NCBI GenBank assembly: GCA_019694805.1
Contig: JAIBBG010000003.1
Span: 62,001 to 126,000 of the forward strand
DNA from: Flavobacteriales bacterium
GTDB taxonomy: Bacteria > Bacteroidota > Bacteroidia > Flavobacteriales_D > Sanyastnellaceae
DNA length: 64,000 nucleotides
Direction of reading: 5' to 3'
Shown here piece after piece: positions 1-9,253 of the stretch. Each line of letters opens with the position of its first letter. The first letter of the stretch is position 1. Below the pieces are notes generated by a model. The model was not told the origin of the DNA. It did no database searches and worked only from the letters and a program-made list of their open reading frames with translations. Both the position numbers and the translations under genes were made by a program.

Positions 1-116
1 AAATCATACATCTTCCTGAAGAAACACAACGCGAATTGCGCAAGGGAAAATCATCTAAAGCCAACACCTTTCATAAAGGCAGAAGTGAAAAGCTTCCCTT
101 CAAAAGGCCCTCGTGA
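1..116 (+). CDS. 3' end of an unidentified gene
   Basis: The third forward frame is open from the left edge to a TGA at 114-116 and encodes 37 residues rich in Lys, Arg and Ser. It starts with a hydrophobic-acidic stretch (IIHLPEE) and ends in a basic tail (KLPFKRPS). Such basic tails are common at the ends of nucleic-acid-binding proteins, but nothing here identifies a family. The first forward frame is also open to about position 170, but its composition looks less protein-like. The call rests only on composition and on the 65-nt gap before the next gene. Sequence left of the window is needed for identification. Confidence 0.4.
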   Translation, partial: IIHLPEETQRELRKGKSSKANTFHKGRSEKLPFKRPS

Positions 117-180
117 AAAAAATGTTAGCCCGGATCACCAGACGCCTTCCTTGTCCATCAACTTTGTATAAAACATTCGA

Positions 181-495
181 ATGAAATCTTTTTTCCTTCC
201 ATTCTTTGCGATGCTATTAACCCTGTCATCAACCGCGCAAAGTGTAAGCATTGAAATGAAAAATGATCACCTGAAATCTGGTGATAAAATCGCTTTTCAA
301 GTTAAATGTGATTCAGAAATAGACCTTGAAATAACAATCTTCAGCGGAGATTGCCTCGTCATTCAGCAAAAATCCCGACTTTCCGCCGATGTTCATTCCT
401 TTGAATTTGATGAAAACCCCTGCAAACCAGGGAAGTACTTTATCCTGATTTCTGGTCCGAAAACCCACGTGGAAAAGGAATTCGTGATAGAATAA
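181..495 (+). CDS. small secreted beta-rich protein
   Basis: A 104-residue protein with a clear Sec signal peptide: Lys near the start, a hydrophobic stretch to about residue 18 and a likely cut after STA-Q. The mature part of about 85 residues alternates hydrophobic and polar residues and ends in a strand-like GKYFILIS...EKEFVIE. This recalls the last strands of Ig-like or T9SS C-terminal folds, but no T9SS tag is convincing. Two Cys could form a periplasmic disulfide. It lies 31 nt upstream of the TlpA-like lipoprotein gene on the same strand, so co-transcription is possible. No specific function can be assigned. Confidence 0.7.
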   Translation: MKSFFLPFFAMLLTLSSTAQSVSIEMKNDHLKSGDKIAFQVKCDSEIDLEITIFSGDCLVIQQKSRLSADVHSFEFDENPCKPGKYFILISGPKTHVEKEFVIE

Positions 496-526
496 CCACT
501 CTGGAGTCCTTGGATCGCCGCATATT

Positions 527-1843
527 ATGCGCATGGTGTGCTACTCGCTGTTACATTTGCGCCGAACCATTTTTAGACCGCCTTTTTTGAACTTAATTAA
601 CCAACTAACCGCTATTGTCACCGCGATAATTGTGTTGACATCATGCAGCGACGTGCAGCAATCAGATGCTCATCCATCCTTAGCTGCCGGAGAATACCTC
701 ATGCAGTTTCAGGTGGGCGAAACAGAAATCCCAGTTAGGCTTACTGTTCATTCCAATAATCAATGGAGCATACACAATTGGACCGAGAGAATAATGCTCG
801 ATTCTGTTACCTTCAATGGCAACAAATTCCATGTGATGATGCCGCTCTTCAACACTTCTCTGGAGGGGATCATTGAATCAGATTCCAGTTTCAAGGGAAG
901 TTGGACAGATCATTCCCGAGACTCTATTTACACCATTCCTTTTGTCGCTAAAGTCGATCATAATTCTGTCCCCATGTCCATGGAAGCTGAAGTAGATACA
1001 CTGATTTATGAGGCTGTATTTTCGCCAGATTCTGAGGAAGATCGTAGCAACGCCATCGGCAAATTCTATATCAAGGGCAATCACGTTGTTGGAACATTTC
1101 TCACTGAATCCGGCGACTACAGATTTCTGGAAGGATCTCATACGGGTGAAAGCCTGCATCTTTCAGCATTCGATGGCACCCATCTTTTTTATTTCTGCGC
1201 CAATGTGAAAGATAACGAATTGACCGATGGACATTTCTACAGTGGAAATCACTGGCAGGAAGATTGGCACGCCAAGCTGAATGACAAAGCCAGGCTGCGC
1301 AATCCAGATAGCCTTACTTACGTGGCCAAAGAAAGGATTCCTTTTGCCTTCCACGTGAAAAATGCTTCCGGTGATTCAGTGCTTTTTGATTCTACTTCCT
1401 TCGCAGGGAAAACAACTGTGGTGCAATTGTTTGGTTCGTGGTGCCCCAATTGTACAGATGAGAGCATATTCCTGAAAGAGCTCTACGGTAAATATCACGA
1501 GAAGGGACTTGAAATTATCCCTGTTGCTTTCGAGCGGACAGAAGAGTTTTCATCTGCGATGACTTTTGTGCAAGAACAATTCAATCAGCTTGGTTTGACA
1601 TATCCTCCATACTTCGGAGGGAAAAAAGGAACTGCCTCTGATATGTTTCCGATGCTGAGTAAAATTCTATCCTATCCAACATTGATCATTGTCGATCACA
1701 ATGGTCGGGTGAGAAAAATACATACTGGTTTCTACGGACCGGGAACCGGAGAAGACTATACGAAAAATTGTGGCGAGTTGTCGCACTTTATTGAAGACCT
1801 CATTTCAGAGAAATCTCTTGAAAACAAAAACGCCGGCTTATAA
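527..1843 (+). CDS. TlpA-like thioredoxin-fold lipoprotein
   Basis: A 438-residue envelope protein. The N-terminus carries Arg residues, a hydrophobic segment and a lipobox LTSC with Cys at residue 40, so a lipid-anchored protein is predicted. Residues about 50-260 are beta-rich and of unknown family. The C-terminal part (about 265-430) is a TlpA/AhpC-type thioredoxin domain: a WCPNC active site begins near residue 305 and a cis-Pro segment SYPTLIIVD lies near residue 390. Members of this class act in periplasmic thiol-disulfide exchange; the CPNC motif suggests a reductase, which is inference. ATG at 533 is an alternative start. The stop codon lies inside the hairpin at 1830-1850, shared with the convergent gene. 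Confidence 0.85.
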   Translation: MRMVCYSLLHLRRTIFRPPFLNLINQLTAIVTAIIVLTSCSDVQQSDAHPSLAAGEYLMQFQVGETEIPVRLTVHSNNQWSIHNWTERIMLDSVTFNGNKFHVMMPLFNTSLEGIIESDSSFKGSWTDHSRDSIYTIPFVAKVDHNSVPMSMEAEVDTLIYEAVFSPDSEEDRSNAIGKFYIKGNHVVGTFLTESGDYRFLEGSHTGESLHLSAFDGTHLFYFCANVKDNELTDGHFYSGNHWQEDWHAKLNDKARLRNPDSLTYVAKERIPFAFHVKNASGDSVLFDSTSFAGKTTVVQLFGSWCPNCTDESIFLKELYGKYHEKGLEIIPVAFERTEEFSSAMTFVQEQFNQLGLTYPPYFGGKKGTASDMFPMLSKILSYPTLIIVDHNGRVRKIHTGFYGPGTGEDYTKNCGELSHFIEDLISEKSLENKNAGL

Positions 1844-1850
1844 CCGGCGT
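1830..1850 (-). terminator. rho-independent terminator of the leftward group
   Basis: The perfect 7-bp stem ACGCCGG/CCGGCGT encloses a 7-nt loop. Read leftward it is followed by a T-rich run (TTTTTGTTTTC), so it terminates the barrel gene ending at 1872. It overlaps the stop codon (1841-1843) of the convergent TlpA-like gene. Read rightward there is no good T-run. Confidence 0.8.
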
Positions 1851-1871
1851 CTTCGTTCTTATTCAAAAATT

Positions 1872-2474
1872 TTACAATTCCAACCAAAGAGCAATGCCTC
1901 CGGTTAAAGTCATGACTTGAGTGTCTCTACGGCTGCTTGCTGCTCTGTCATTAGACATCCAATCTCTGGTGTACAACCCATAACCCAAATAGACGTCCAT
2001 ACTCACATATTTACTCAAAACATGCACGCCAGGTCCTGCACCTACATTGAATCCATTGCACTTCTGCTTGTATTCCACCTGTTGATAGGATGAATAATAG
2101 GGATAATTATTGCTTGGTGCCTGTACTGAATAATAATCACGATTCTCGCGGTACTCGTATTCAATTCCCGCGTGAAGAAACAAATTACCAAAATTGTATT
2201 CTCTCAAGTTCAGATAACCAGTAATACCACCGTTGTAATACTTGTTATCATTGGCCGCTGAAGGAAAAAATGTAACGTGAACACCTGCATCATGCGCCCA
2301 ATAGCGATAACCCAGTCCTTTACCATTGGTAGATGATAACGCAACTCCGATGGCGTGTCCGCTTGGTCCATTAAAGACCTTTTTGGGTTTTTCGTTTTTT
2401 TCTACAGGAGTTTGAGCCTTGGCTCCAATCGACATGGCTACAGCCAAGCCGAGAAAGAAGATTTTCTTTTTCAT
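1872..2474 (-). CDS. small outer-membrane beta-barrel protein
   Basis: A 200-residue protein with a strong signal peptide (MKKKIFFLGLAVAMSIGAKA-Q). The mature part has alternating strands rich in Gly and aromatic residues: HAIGVALSS, LGYRYWAHDAG, NLFLHAGIEYEYRE, VSMDVYLGYGLY and a final VMTLTGGIALWLEL. The last strand ends at the C-terminus, as in small 8-stranded barrels of the porin/OmpX-like group. It is last in a leftward group after rpiB and the M28 peptidase, 38 nt behind the latter. A structural or adhesive surface role is typical for the group; no ligand can be inferred. Confidence 0.75.
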   Translation of the reverse strand: MKKKIFFLGLAVAMSIGAKAQTPVEKNEKPKKVFNGPSGHAIGVALSSTNGKGLGYRYWAHDAGVHVTFFPSAANDNKYYNGGITGYLNLREYNFGNLFLHAGIEYEYRENRDYYSVQAPSNNYPYYSSYQQVEYKQKCNGFNVGAGPGVHVLSKYVSMDVYLGYGLYTRDWMSNDRAASSRRDTQVMTLTGGIALWLEL

Positions 2475-2512
2475 GCTATTAAAGGAATTAGTGAGTCAAA
2501 ATTAAAGAAAAT

Positions 2513-4114
2513 TTATTCATCACCAAAAACATTTTGAACATCCACCTTTAATCTTTCATCGCGATTCGCAACATCCCATGCAGTATGGAACACCAGTTTC
2601 GCAATGGTTTCCATTTTATCAAACATGATTTTTTCTACATCATCTCCAGGTTTGTGGTAATCTTCGTGTACACCTGAAAAATAAAATATCACAGGGATGT
2701 TGTGTTTCGCAAAATTGTAATGGTCGGATCGATAATAGAATCTATTGGGGTCATTAGGATCATTGTAAGTATAATCCAATGCCAGCGACGTGTACTTTCG
2801 ATTACAGTCTTCTGAAATTTGATGCAATGTGGTACTCAATTTATCAGACCCGATTAGATAGACATAACGTCCATCAGGATGTTGTGCGTCTTTTCTTCCA
2901 ATCATATCAATATTAAAATCGCACACCGTACTTTCAAGTGGAAATACCGGAAAATCTGAATACCATTCACTACCCAGCAAACCCTTTTCCTCTCCACTTA
3001 CATTCAATATCAAAATGCTTCGGCGAGGTCCATGACCTGATTTTTTCGCTTCAATAAATGCCTGCGCGAGCTCTAACGTCGCCACCGTGCCACTACCGTC
3101 ATCATCAGCACCATTATTGATTTGTCCATTCACAATACCGATGTGATCATAGTGCGCACTGATCACCACCATTTCTTTCTTCAGCTCTGGATCAGAGCCC
3201 TCGATAAAACACAAAACATTTTCAGCATTCAATTTGCTTTCATCGCGTTCCATATGAAAAACAAGGTCTGTGGCAACGGTCAGGCTTTTTATTTTTTTCT
3301 TCTTCATCAATTGTTCAATCGTCACACCTTGACTCGCTAATATCTCATTCGCCATTTTCATGGATACAAAGACTGTTGCTGGACCTTCATCTTCTTGAGG
3401 ATGCTTCGGATTATCCAATCTCATTGGCGCTTGCTCCAACCAATATCTTACCCTTTCCATATAAGCATCATAATTGATGTTGACCATAACAACATTTTTC
3501 GCACCATGAGATTTGGCCAATTCTGCTTTTAAGCCCGGATCCATGCTCCAATCCGAATAAGAAGTAGTGCCTGTTATTCTGCTCTTGCCTTTTTTATCCA
3601 TGGGTTCACCCATCAGCAACATCACTGTTTTTCCATGGACATTTACATTTTTATAATCATCGTGTTTGCCTTGTGTGATGCCATAACCCACAAAGACAAT
3701 ATCCTGGGCTTCTAAACTTTTTTCATCTGATCCGAAAAAGTAGAAATCCTTGATCATCTCAAATCGATTTGTTTTCATCGTGGCATATGATTTCATATAA
3801 CTCACTCGCTTCAAAGGATATTGCTGAAACCACGACCCATTCACACAAGGTGAAACACCCAATGAGGTATAGTAATCGGCGATGTATTGAGCAGCTTTCT
3901 TTTGTCCCGCCGTACCGGTTTCCCTTCCTTCATATTCATCCGAAGCCAATATGGAAAGGTGGCGTTTTAATTCATCAGCCCGAATACCTTCCGCAGCTTT
4001 CATCCTTGCTTCCTCACTCTGCCCCGAAATTTGATCCACGTGAAAAAAGCTAAGCAGTGTAAAACACAACAGCCACTTCATTTTTATCCTTTCTGAAATA
4101 CGCATATTCTTCAT
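2513..4114 (-). CDS. secreted M28-family zinc aminopeptidase
   Basis: A 533-residue metallopeptidase. A hydrophobic signal segment follows the internal Met at residue 12 (MKWLLCFTLLSFF), so translation may start there. Residues about 40-110 contain the typical M28 lead-in (LSILASDEYEGRETGTAG). A PA-like inserted domain follows at about 130-260. Zinc ligands are all visible: HYDHIG near 322, ADDDGSG near 335, the general base and ligand pair GEEKG near 373, DMIG near 402 and the final His in HEDYHKPGDD near 487. It is probably periplasmic or extracellular and removes N-terminal residues from peptides. It lies 13 nt after rpiB, so co-transcription is likely although the functions are unrelated. 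Confidence 0.92.
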   Translation of the reverse strand: MKNMRISERIKMKWLLCFTLLSFFHVDQISGQSEEARMKAAEGIRADELKRHLSILASDEYEGRETGTAGQKKAAQYIADYYTSLGVSPCVNGSWFQQYPLKRVSYMKSYATMKTNRFEMIKDFYFFGSDEKSLEAQDIVFVGYGITQGKHDDYKNVNVHGKTVMLLMGEPMDKKGKSRITGTTSYSDWSMDPGLKAELAKSHGAKNVVMVNINYDAYMERVRYWLEQAPMRLDNPKHPQEDEGPATVFVSMKMANEILASQGVTIEQLMKKKKIKSLTVATDLVFHMERDESKLNAENVLCFIEGSDPELKKEMVVISAHYDHIGIVNGQINNGADDDGSGTVATLELAQAFIEAKKSGHGPRRSILILNVSGEEKGLLGSEWYSDFPVFPLESTVCDFNIDMIGRKDAQHPDGRYVYLIGSDKLSTTLHQISEDCNRKYTSLALDYTYNDPNDPNRFYYRSDHYNFAKHNIPVIFYFSGVHEDYHKPGDDVEKIMFDKMETIAKLVFHTAWDVANRDERLKVDVQNVFGDE

Positions 4115-4127
4115 TGAAAATATTTGA

Positions 4128-4556
4128 TCAACAATCTATTTTTTGAACCCTATTCAAATGTCGTCCACCATCAAAATCTGTTTCAAGAAACGTCTTTACC
4201 ATTTTTTCCGCTTCTTCCACAGAGATATATCTTGCAGGTAAACAAATGATGTTTGCATCATTGTGAGCTCTGGCCAATGATGCAATTTCTTCCTTCCAAC
4301 ATAGTGCTGCACGCACTCCGGCATGTTTGTTTGCTGTTATAGCAACGCCATTGGCAGATCCACATATCAGTACTCCTCTTTCATGGTGGCTTTGCACCGC
4401 TTTGGCCACTGCATGTGCATAGTCAGGATAATCCACACTTTCCTTCGAAAATGTACCATGATCACTTACGATATACCCGCATTGCGTCAAAAACGCACTC
4501 AGTTTTGCCTTCAGTTCGAATCCGGCATGATCACTACCAATGTGTATTGTCTTCAT
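4128..4556 (-). CDS. rpiB: ribose-5-phosphate isomerase B
   Basis: A 142-residue cytosolic enzyme of the RpiB/LacAB family that interconverts ribose 5-phosphate and ribulose 5-phosphate in the pentose phosphate pathway. The N-terminus has the phosphate-binding GSDHAG (residues 7-12), and YPDYA follows near 43. The catalytic Cys is C65 in GVLICGSANG, with ANKHAGVRAALCW after it. Length is normal for the family. The family motif GTGIG reads GSANG here, a conservative variation. A perfect TAnnTTTG box lies 16 nt upstream. It heads a leftward group with the M28 peptidase and the barrel protein. Confidence 0.95.
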   Translation of the reverse strand: MKTIHIGSDHAGFELKAKLSAFLTQCGYIVSDHGTFSKESVDYPDYAHAVAKAVQSHHERGVLICGSANGVAITANKHAGVRAALCWKEEIASLARAHNDANIICLPARYISVEEAEKMVKTFLETDFDGGRHLNRVQKIDC

Positions 4557-4572
4557 AATTTCTTATTCGCCT

Positions 4573-4580
4573 CAAAATTA
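4573..4580 (-). promoter_or_regulatory. -7 box of the rpiB promoter
   Basis: On the minus strand TAATTTTG matches the Bacteroidota -7 consensus TAnnTTTG and ends 16 nt before the rpiB ATG. I found no TTG at the usual -33 distance. The call rests on the box and its position. Confidence 0.5.
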
Positions 4581-5088
4581 AGGGCTGTGCCACGTGGAAT
4601 TCCACCGTTTGTACAATTCCAATTCCATTTTCCCCATTTATTCACTTTTGGCCTCAAAACGTTTCATATCCTGTTGAACAACTTCTCAATAGTTTATTTG
4701 CATCAGAGCTCACCTTCATGCATTGTAACTTTTAGTGCTGATATCCTAAAACTTTGTCACTTGATTTCAGCTCTGAGTAAACAAGCTTCTTCACTATTCA
4801 CCACTTTTATACACATACAAAATACAAACTACTCCAGTTATACACCTTTGTGTGAAACTCATGAAACACATTCATTCTCAATATGCACAATAAATGATAA
4901 CGTGTTAAGAATTATCCAATGCCCGTGTATAGTATCCAAAGTCAAGACTTCATACCGGTTTCTATTCACCGTTTCAACACCTCTTACTATTTAAAACAAT
5001 ACTATTTTAAAAAATATATATTTATTTTAGTGTTGGTTAGAATGAAAGAGGAGTTATTTCGTTCGGGTCTTACAAGACTTGTTTGAAG
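4581..5088. other. AT-rich divergent intergenic region
   Basis: About 500 nt between the divergent rpiB and MORN-repeat genes. It is AT-rich, especially around 4990-5035, and has no credible short gene on either strand. A long forward reading frame entering it from antisense rpiB has a composition typical of chance. Besides the two promoter boxes at its ends I see no convincing structured RNA, repeat or tRNA. Confidence 0.5.
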
Positions 5089-5096
5089 TAGTTTTG
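5089..5096 (+). promoter_or_regulatory. -7 box upstream of the MORN-repeat gene
   Basis: TAGTTTTG matches TAnnTTTG and ends 11 nt before the ATG at 5108, implying a very short leader. No TTG at the expected -33 spacing was found. Confidence 0.45.
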
Positions 5097-5107
5097 TCAT
5101 CAGTCAA

Positions 5108-6622
5108 ATGAAGAAAATCATTCAAATATCTCTAATTGCATTCGTCCTGATTCTGAACTTACATGGTTTCAGCCAGATAACGCAGTTTCGTTATGAAAAT
5201 GGCGTTGTCAGCAGTGAGGGATTAATGCGTGATGGAAAACCAGACGGATATTGGAAAACGTATTATCCTGATGGTGGTTTGAAGACTGAAGGCAACAGAT
5301 TGAATTTCAAACTGGACTCCACGTGGAAATTCTATCGTGAGGACTCTACATTGGAGCGAATGATCAACTATCGTGAGGATCTGAAAAACGGTTGGGAGAA
5401 GGTGTTCAATGGCAAAAACGTTTTGCTGGAAGAATTTGTGAATGTCAATGGCATTAAGAATGGAGAGGCCCGTTACTATTACGATACAGGAGAATTGAAA
5501 AAGGTATCTCAGTTCATCAACAACAAAGAGGAAGGCAAGGCGATTGAATACGATAAAGATGGAAGAATCATCACGAACCTGGTTTATAAAAGTGGATTTA
5601 TATACTCAGAAGAAAGAATAAACAGGCTGGATCTCAATGGAGATAGAACTGGAATTTGGCGTGATCTATATCCAAATGGTGTCATCAAAGAAGAAGGGAA
5701 TTGGCGTTATGGGAAAAGAAACGGAGTCTTCAAATTTTTCAACAGAAAAGGAGAATTGGATAGACTTGAAAAATATGAAGATGGTGTGTTGGTCATTGAT
5801 GAAGCCTCCACCGCTATACTGGATTTGAGAAGTGAGTATTACGAAACAGGAAAAGTGAAATCAACGGGCCCTTATCGCGAAGGAAAAAAACAGGGTAATT
5901 TTAGAGAGTATGATGAAAACGGACGCGAGACCGGTGGTGCTTTGTTTGACAATGATGTGAAAGTGGGTGAAGGCATGATTGATAGTCTGGGAAGGCGCAT
6001 AGGATCATGGAAATTATTTTACCATGATGGTACGTTGCGTGCGACTGGTGAATACAAAGAAGGATTAAAGGAAGGTCCATGGCAGTATTATTATCAGGAT
6101 GGTAAGACCGAACAAAAAGGTGTTTACAAAGCTGATTTGCCGACCGGTCTCTGGCAATGGTATTTTCCAGATGGTAAGCTGCATCGCGAAGAGAATTATA
6201 GAAAAGGGAAAGAGGATGGTCATGCGGTGGAATATGATCAGAATGGAACGGTTGTCAATGAAGGTGATTTTACAGATGGAAACAAGACGGGCCCTTGGGT
6301 AATGACCATCAACGATCACCACGAAGAAGGAGAATATCTTGATGGAGAACGCAACGGTGTTTGGATTTGGACGTATAACAACGGACAAAAGGCTTTTGAA
6401 GGTGAATTTGAAAGTGGTATTCCCGTGAACAAACACCGATTTTGGTATGCCAATGGACAGCTCTATATGGCTGGCTCATACCAAGGAGGAGAAATGGATG
6501 GGAGATGGGATTATTACAATGAAATTGGTATACTGGAACTCCAGGTTGAATATGAATCTGGCCAGGTGACTAAGATTAACGGAACAAAAATTAAACTACC
6601 GGAAGCTCAAGAGGATAACTAA
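5108..6622 (+). CDS. secreted MORN/YwqK-repeat protein
   Basis: A 504-residue protein with a signal peptide (cut near HGFSQ, residue 22). The rest is almost entirely degenerate 22-24-residue repeats of the MORN/YwqK type, recognisable by G.w..yy.dG.l...G.y..G...G. Clear units include DGYWKTYYPDGGLKTEG, GIWRDLYPNGVIKEEG, GPWQYYYQDGKTEQKG and GVWIWTYNNGQKAFEG. Databases often label such proteins YwqK-family antitoxin; here that name should not be taken as function, since a secreted repeat protein with no partner toxin is more likely a binding scaffold. It lies 10 nt upstream of the sensor kinase gene, suggesting one operon and a possible role in presenting a signal; that link is inference. Confidence 0.85.
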   Translation: MKKIIQISLIAFVLILNLHGFSQITQFRYENGVVSSEGLMRDGKPDGYWKTYYPDGGLKTEGNRLNFKLDSTWKFYREDSTLERMINYREDLKNGWEKVFNGKNVLLEEFVNVNGIKNGEARYYYDTGELKKVSQFINNKEEGKAIEYDKDGRIITNLVYKSGFIYSEERINRLDLNGDRTGIWRDLYPNGVIKEEGNWRYGKRNGVFKFFNRKGELDRLEKYEDGVLVIDEASTAILDLRSEYYETGKVKSTGPYREGKKQGNFREYDENGRETGGALFDNDVKVGEGMIDSLGRRIGSWKLFYHDGTLRATGEYKEGLKEGPWQYYYQDGKTEQKGVYKADLPTGLWQWYFPDGKLHREENYRKGKEDGHAVEYDQNGTVVNEGDFTDGNKTGPWVMTINDHHEEGEYLDGERNGVWIWTYNNGQKAFEGEFESGIPVNKHRFWYANGQLYMAGSYQGGEMDGRWDYYNEIGILELQVEYESGQVTKINGTKIKLPEAQEDN

Positions 6623-6632
6623 AAAGCACACT

Positions 6633-9173
6633 ATGCAACCGCTCATCGCGGAGATATTAAACCACCCTACTGATTTACTGGCCCTTGTCGATCCTGATGA
6701 CTTGAGTCTTATTGTCTGTAACCGAAATCTTGAAGCTTACCTGAATGTCAATACAGAAAAGTTCAAGGGCAAATCACTTTATGCACTCATTGGAAAAAAG
6801 GTTCCCCGTGAAAAAATCAATGCGCTCACGAAGCGATTGAATGAAACTCATTTTCATATTGATAAAGAAACGGACCCGGATAACCACGTTTTTTTTAATG
6901 TGGTCAATTGTGGTGGATCACGCTGCTGTGTGGCCAGATTTAGCAGTCAACGATTGAATCAGTCATTGCTCCAATTCAGACAGCTGTTCGAAAAAAATCT
7001 CGCTGGTGTCTATCAATCAGACATTCATGGCGAACTACTCTCATGCAATCAGGCTTTCGCACAAATTCTGGGTTATAATTCCCCCGAAGAACTCATAGGA
7101 AAAAACACCAGTACTTTATACAAAGACCCGGCATTGCGAGAGAGGTATATTGAACAGCTTCAAATGAAACCCATCCTGATGAATTTCGAACTGGAAGTGG
7201 TGAGAAAGGATGGCACAGTAGCTTGTTGTTTGGAGAATTCATACCTCGATAAATCCAATAGCGGTGTGAGTCTTATTAGCGGTACCCTTATTGATATTAC
7301 TGAAAAAAGGGAAATGGAACAGGCACTGCAGGAAAGTGAGCAACGGTTTAAGTCCATCTCCAGTGTGTCTACCGAAGGTGTTGTCTTTTTTAGTCATGAT
7401 GTAATTCAGGACTGCAATGATCAGTTTGCTAGAATTCTTGGTTATGCTACGGGTGTTGAAGTTATGGGGCGTGAGTTGATCGAATTCATTCACCCTTCAG
7501 ATCTCCAACGTATCAAGACCAGTGTCAATATTTCTTCTGCCAACAAAACGGAGATTCGGATACAGAACAAAGCAGGCAAAACCATCTTCCTTGAAGTGAC
7601 CGGCAGTCACCTGATGTATCAAGGGAAAAACAGCATGGCCATGGTTGTAGTGGATATTACAACCAGAAAAAAAGTTGAACAGGCATTACAACAAAGTGTT
7701 GTGGGTTTTCGCCGACTTCTCGAAAACTCACCGAACGGCGTTATCATTCTCACAGACGAACGCATACGATATCTCAATTTTGCAGCCTGTGAACTGCTCG
7801 GTGTGGATGATGAAGATGAACTTTATGACAAAAGTTTCCTGACATTTTTTGATAAAGAAACCAAACAAACATTGAAGGAAGACCTCACGGAAATTCGCAA
7901 TGGTCAGGAAATAGAATACCGCGAAGTAAGCTTGCGCAACAAGAGAGATGAAATGGTAGACGTTGGTATCAAATCAATACTCACAGTTTATGAAAATAAA
8001 CCTTCCATCCAGGTGACGTTGAATAACGTAAGCACACGTAACCAACTTGTGCAGGAGCAAATGAGAATCAGGCTCATTGAGGAAATCAATACTGCGCTCA
8101 AGGCTGAAATTTCAGGTCACAAACTGACTCAGGAAAAACTTGAAAAGGAACGAAGAAACGCAACAGAACAAAAGGCGAAACTCGAATCCATTTTCAATTC
8201 TACGGAAAACCTGATGATGTGGACACTGGATACAGACTATCACATCACAGTGATGAACAGAAACTTTGCATCGTGGATGAACGACCAGTTTGATGTCAAG
8301 GTGAATGTGGGAGATAATATTCTCAAGGTGCTTGAACCACACCTCGATGAAGATCTATACCAGGGTCAATTGCGCGCATTTGAAAATGGATTTAAAGGCC
8401 GCCCACAACAATTCGAATTTGCCCTAAAGAACCTAAGAAACGAAACCACTTGGCTTCAGGCTTTTCTGAATCCAGTCTACATGGACGACAAACAGGAAGA
8501 ACTCTCGTGTCTGCTTTATGACAATACAGAAAGAAAGGAATTTGATCGCCGAATCAGAGATTCTCTGAAAGAAAAGGAAGTATTGCTGCAGGAAGTACAC
8601 CACAGGGTGAAAAACAACCTTCAAGTCATCTCAAGTATTTTGAATCTTCAATCATCGTATGTAAAGGACGAGAAGACTCTGGAGGTTCTCAGAGAAAGTC
8701 AGCAGCGCATCAAAAGCATGTCTTTCTTACACGAAACCATTTACAGAACGGCGGATTTCAGTAAGCTTGAATTTACAAATTACCTGCGAAGCATTGCCTC
8801 AAACTTGATACAGAGTTACAGAACAAGTGAAACGCAAATCATTTTCGAGGACAATATGGAAACAGTGTTCCTCAATCTGGATCAGTCAATTCCATGCGGT
8901 CTGATTGTGAATGAACTCGTAAGTAATGCGTTGAAATATGCCTTCAAAGGAAGGAAGAAGGGTCGCCTGAAAATCAGCCTGAATGAAACAGACAACATTG
9001 TAAACCTCATGATATCTGATGATGGGGTAGGCTTGCCTAAAGAATTCAATTATGACAAAACAGACTCACTCGGTATTCAGCTTGTCTATGCCTTGATCGA
9101 ACAATTGGACGCTAAGATGGAGGTTACCAATAAAAAGGGTGCGTCATTTTCAATTAGTTTTATGAAGAAATAG
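6633..9173 (+). CDS. soluble multi-PAS sensor histidine kinase (HisKA_2 type)
   Basis: An 846-residue kinase without signal peptide or membrane helix, so it should sense in the cytoplasm. About five PAS modules occupy residues 1-640: PAS-like 5-105, then 110-230, 240-350, 360-470 and, after a coiled linker, 525-640. Several end in the typical DITxR/K...LxxSE connector. The H-box EVHHRVKNNLQ places the phospho-acceptor at about His657, as in the HisKA_2/LytS-like class. The HATPase follows, with NELVSNALKYAFKG (N-box) and DDGVGLP (G1). It lies between a MORN-repeat gene (10 nt) and a LytTR regulator (80 nt), which is its probable partner. The ligand is unknown; PAS domains often bind heme, flavin or small metabolites. 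Confidence 0.92.
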   Translation: MQPLIAEILNHPTDLLALVDPDDLSLIVCNRNLEAYLNVNTEKFKGKSLYALIGKKVPREKINALTKRLNETHFHIDKETDPDNHVFFNVVNCGGSRCCVARFSSQRLNQSLLQFRQLFEKNLAGVYQSDIHGELLSCNQAFAQILGYNSPEELIGKNTSTLYKDPALRERYIEQLQMKPILMNFELEVVRKDGTVACCLENSYLDKSNSGVSLISGTLIDITEKREMEQALQESEQRFKSISSVSTEGVVFFSHDVIQDCNDQFARILGYATGVEVMGRELIEFIHPSDLQRIKTSVNISSANKTEIRIQNKAGKTIFLEVTGSHLMYQGKNSMAMVVVDITTRKKVEQALQQSVVGFRRLLENSPNGVIILTDERIRYLNFAACELLGVDDEDELYDKSFLTFFDKETKQTLKEDLTEIRNGQEIEYREVSLRNKRDEMVDVGIKSILTVYENKPSIQVTLNNVSTRNQLVQEQMRIRLIEEINTALKAEISGHKLTQEKLEKERRNATEQKAKLESIFNSTENLMMWTLDTDYHITVMNRNFASWMNDQFDVKVNVGDNILKVLEPHLDEDLYQGQLRAFENGFKGRPQQFEFALKNLRNETTWLQAFLNPVYMDDKQEELSCLLYDNTERKEFDRRIRDSLKEKEVLLQEVHHRVKNNLQVISSILNLQSSYVKDEKTLEVLRESQQRIKSMSFLHETIYRTADFSKLEFTNYLRSIASNLIQSYRTSETQIIFEDNMETVFLNLDQSIPCGLIVNELVSNALKYAFKGRKKGRLKISLNETDNIVNLMISDDGVGLPKEFNYDKTDSLGIQLVYALIEQLDAKMEVTNKKGASFSISFMKK

Positions 9174-9253
9174 CCCGTTCGGGCGCAAACCCTTGCGTAC
9201 TTTGTGCTTTAGTCGTACATTAGTGCTCAATTCACCCTTAATACACACTCATT

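Noticed and set aside
552-559. TACATTTG inside the 5' end of the TlpA-like gene as a promoter
   Set aside because: It matches the -7 consensus, but using it would require a TTG start at 587 that leaves a signal peptide without any positive charge. The ATG at 527 or 533 is more credible.
4323-4994. 223-codon forward frame over rpiB and the AT-rich gap
   Set aside because: Antisense to rpiB over half its length and of chance-like composition (many His, Phe, Ile and Thr in low-order runs); no start context.
9173-9184. GCCCG-TT-CGGGC hairpin after the kinase gene as a terminator
   Set aside because: Only a 5-bp stem, 2-nt loop and no T-run; the response regulator follows closely and should be co-transcribed.
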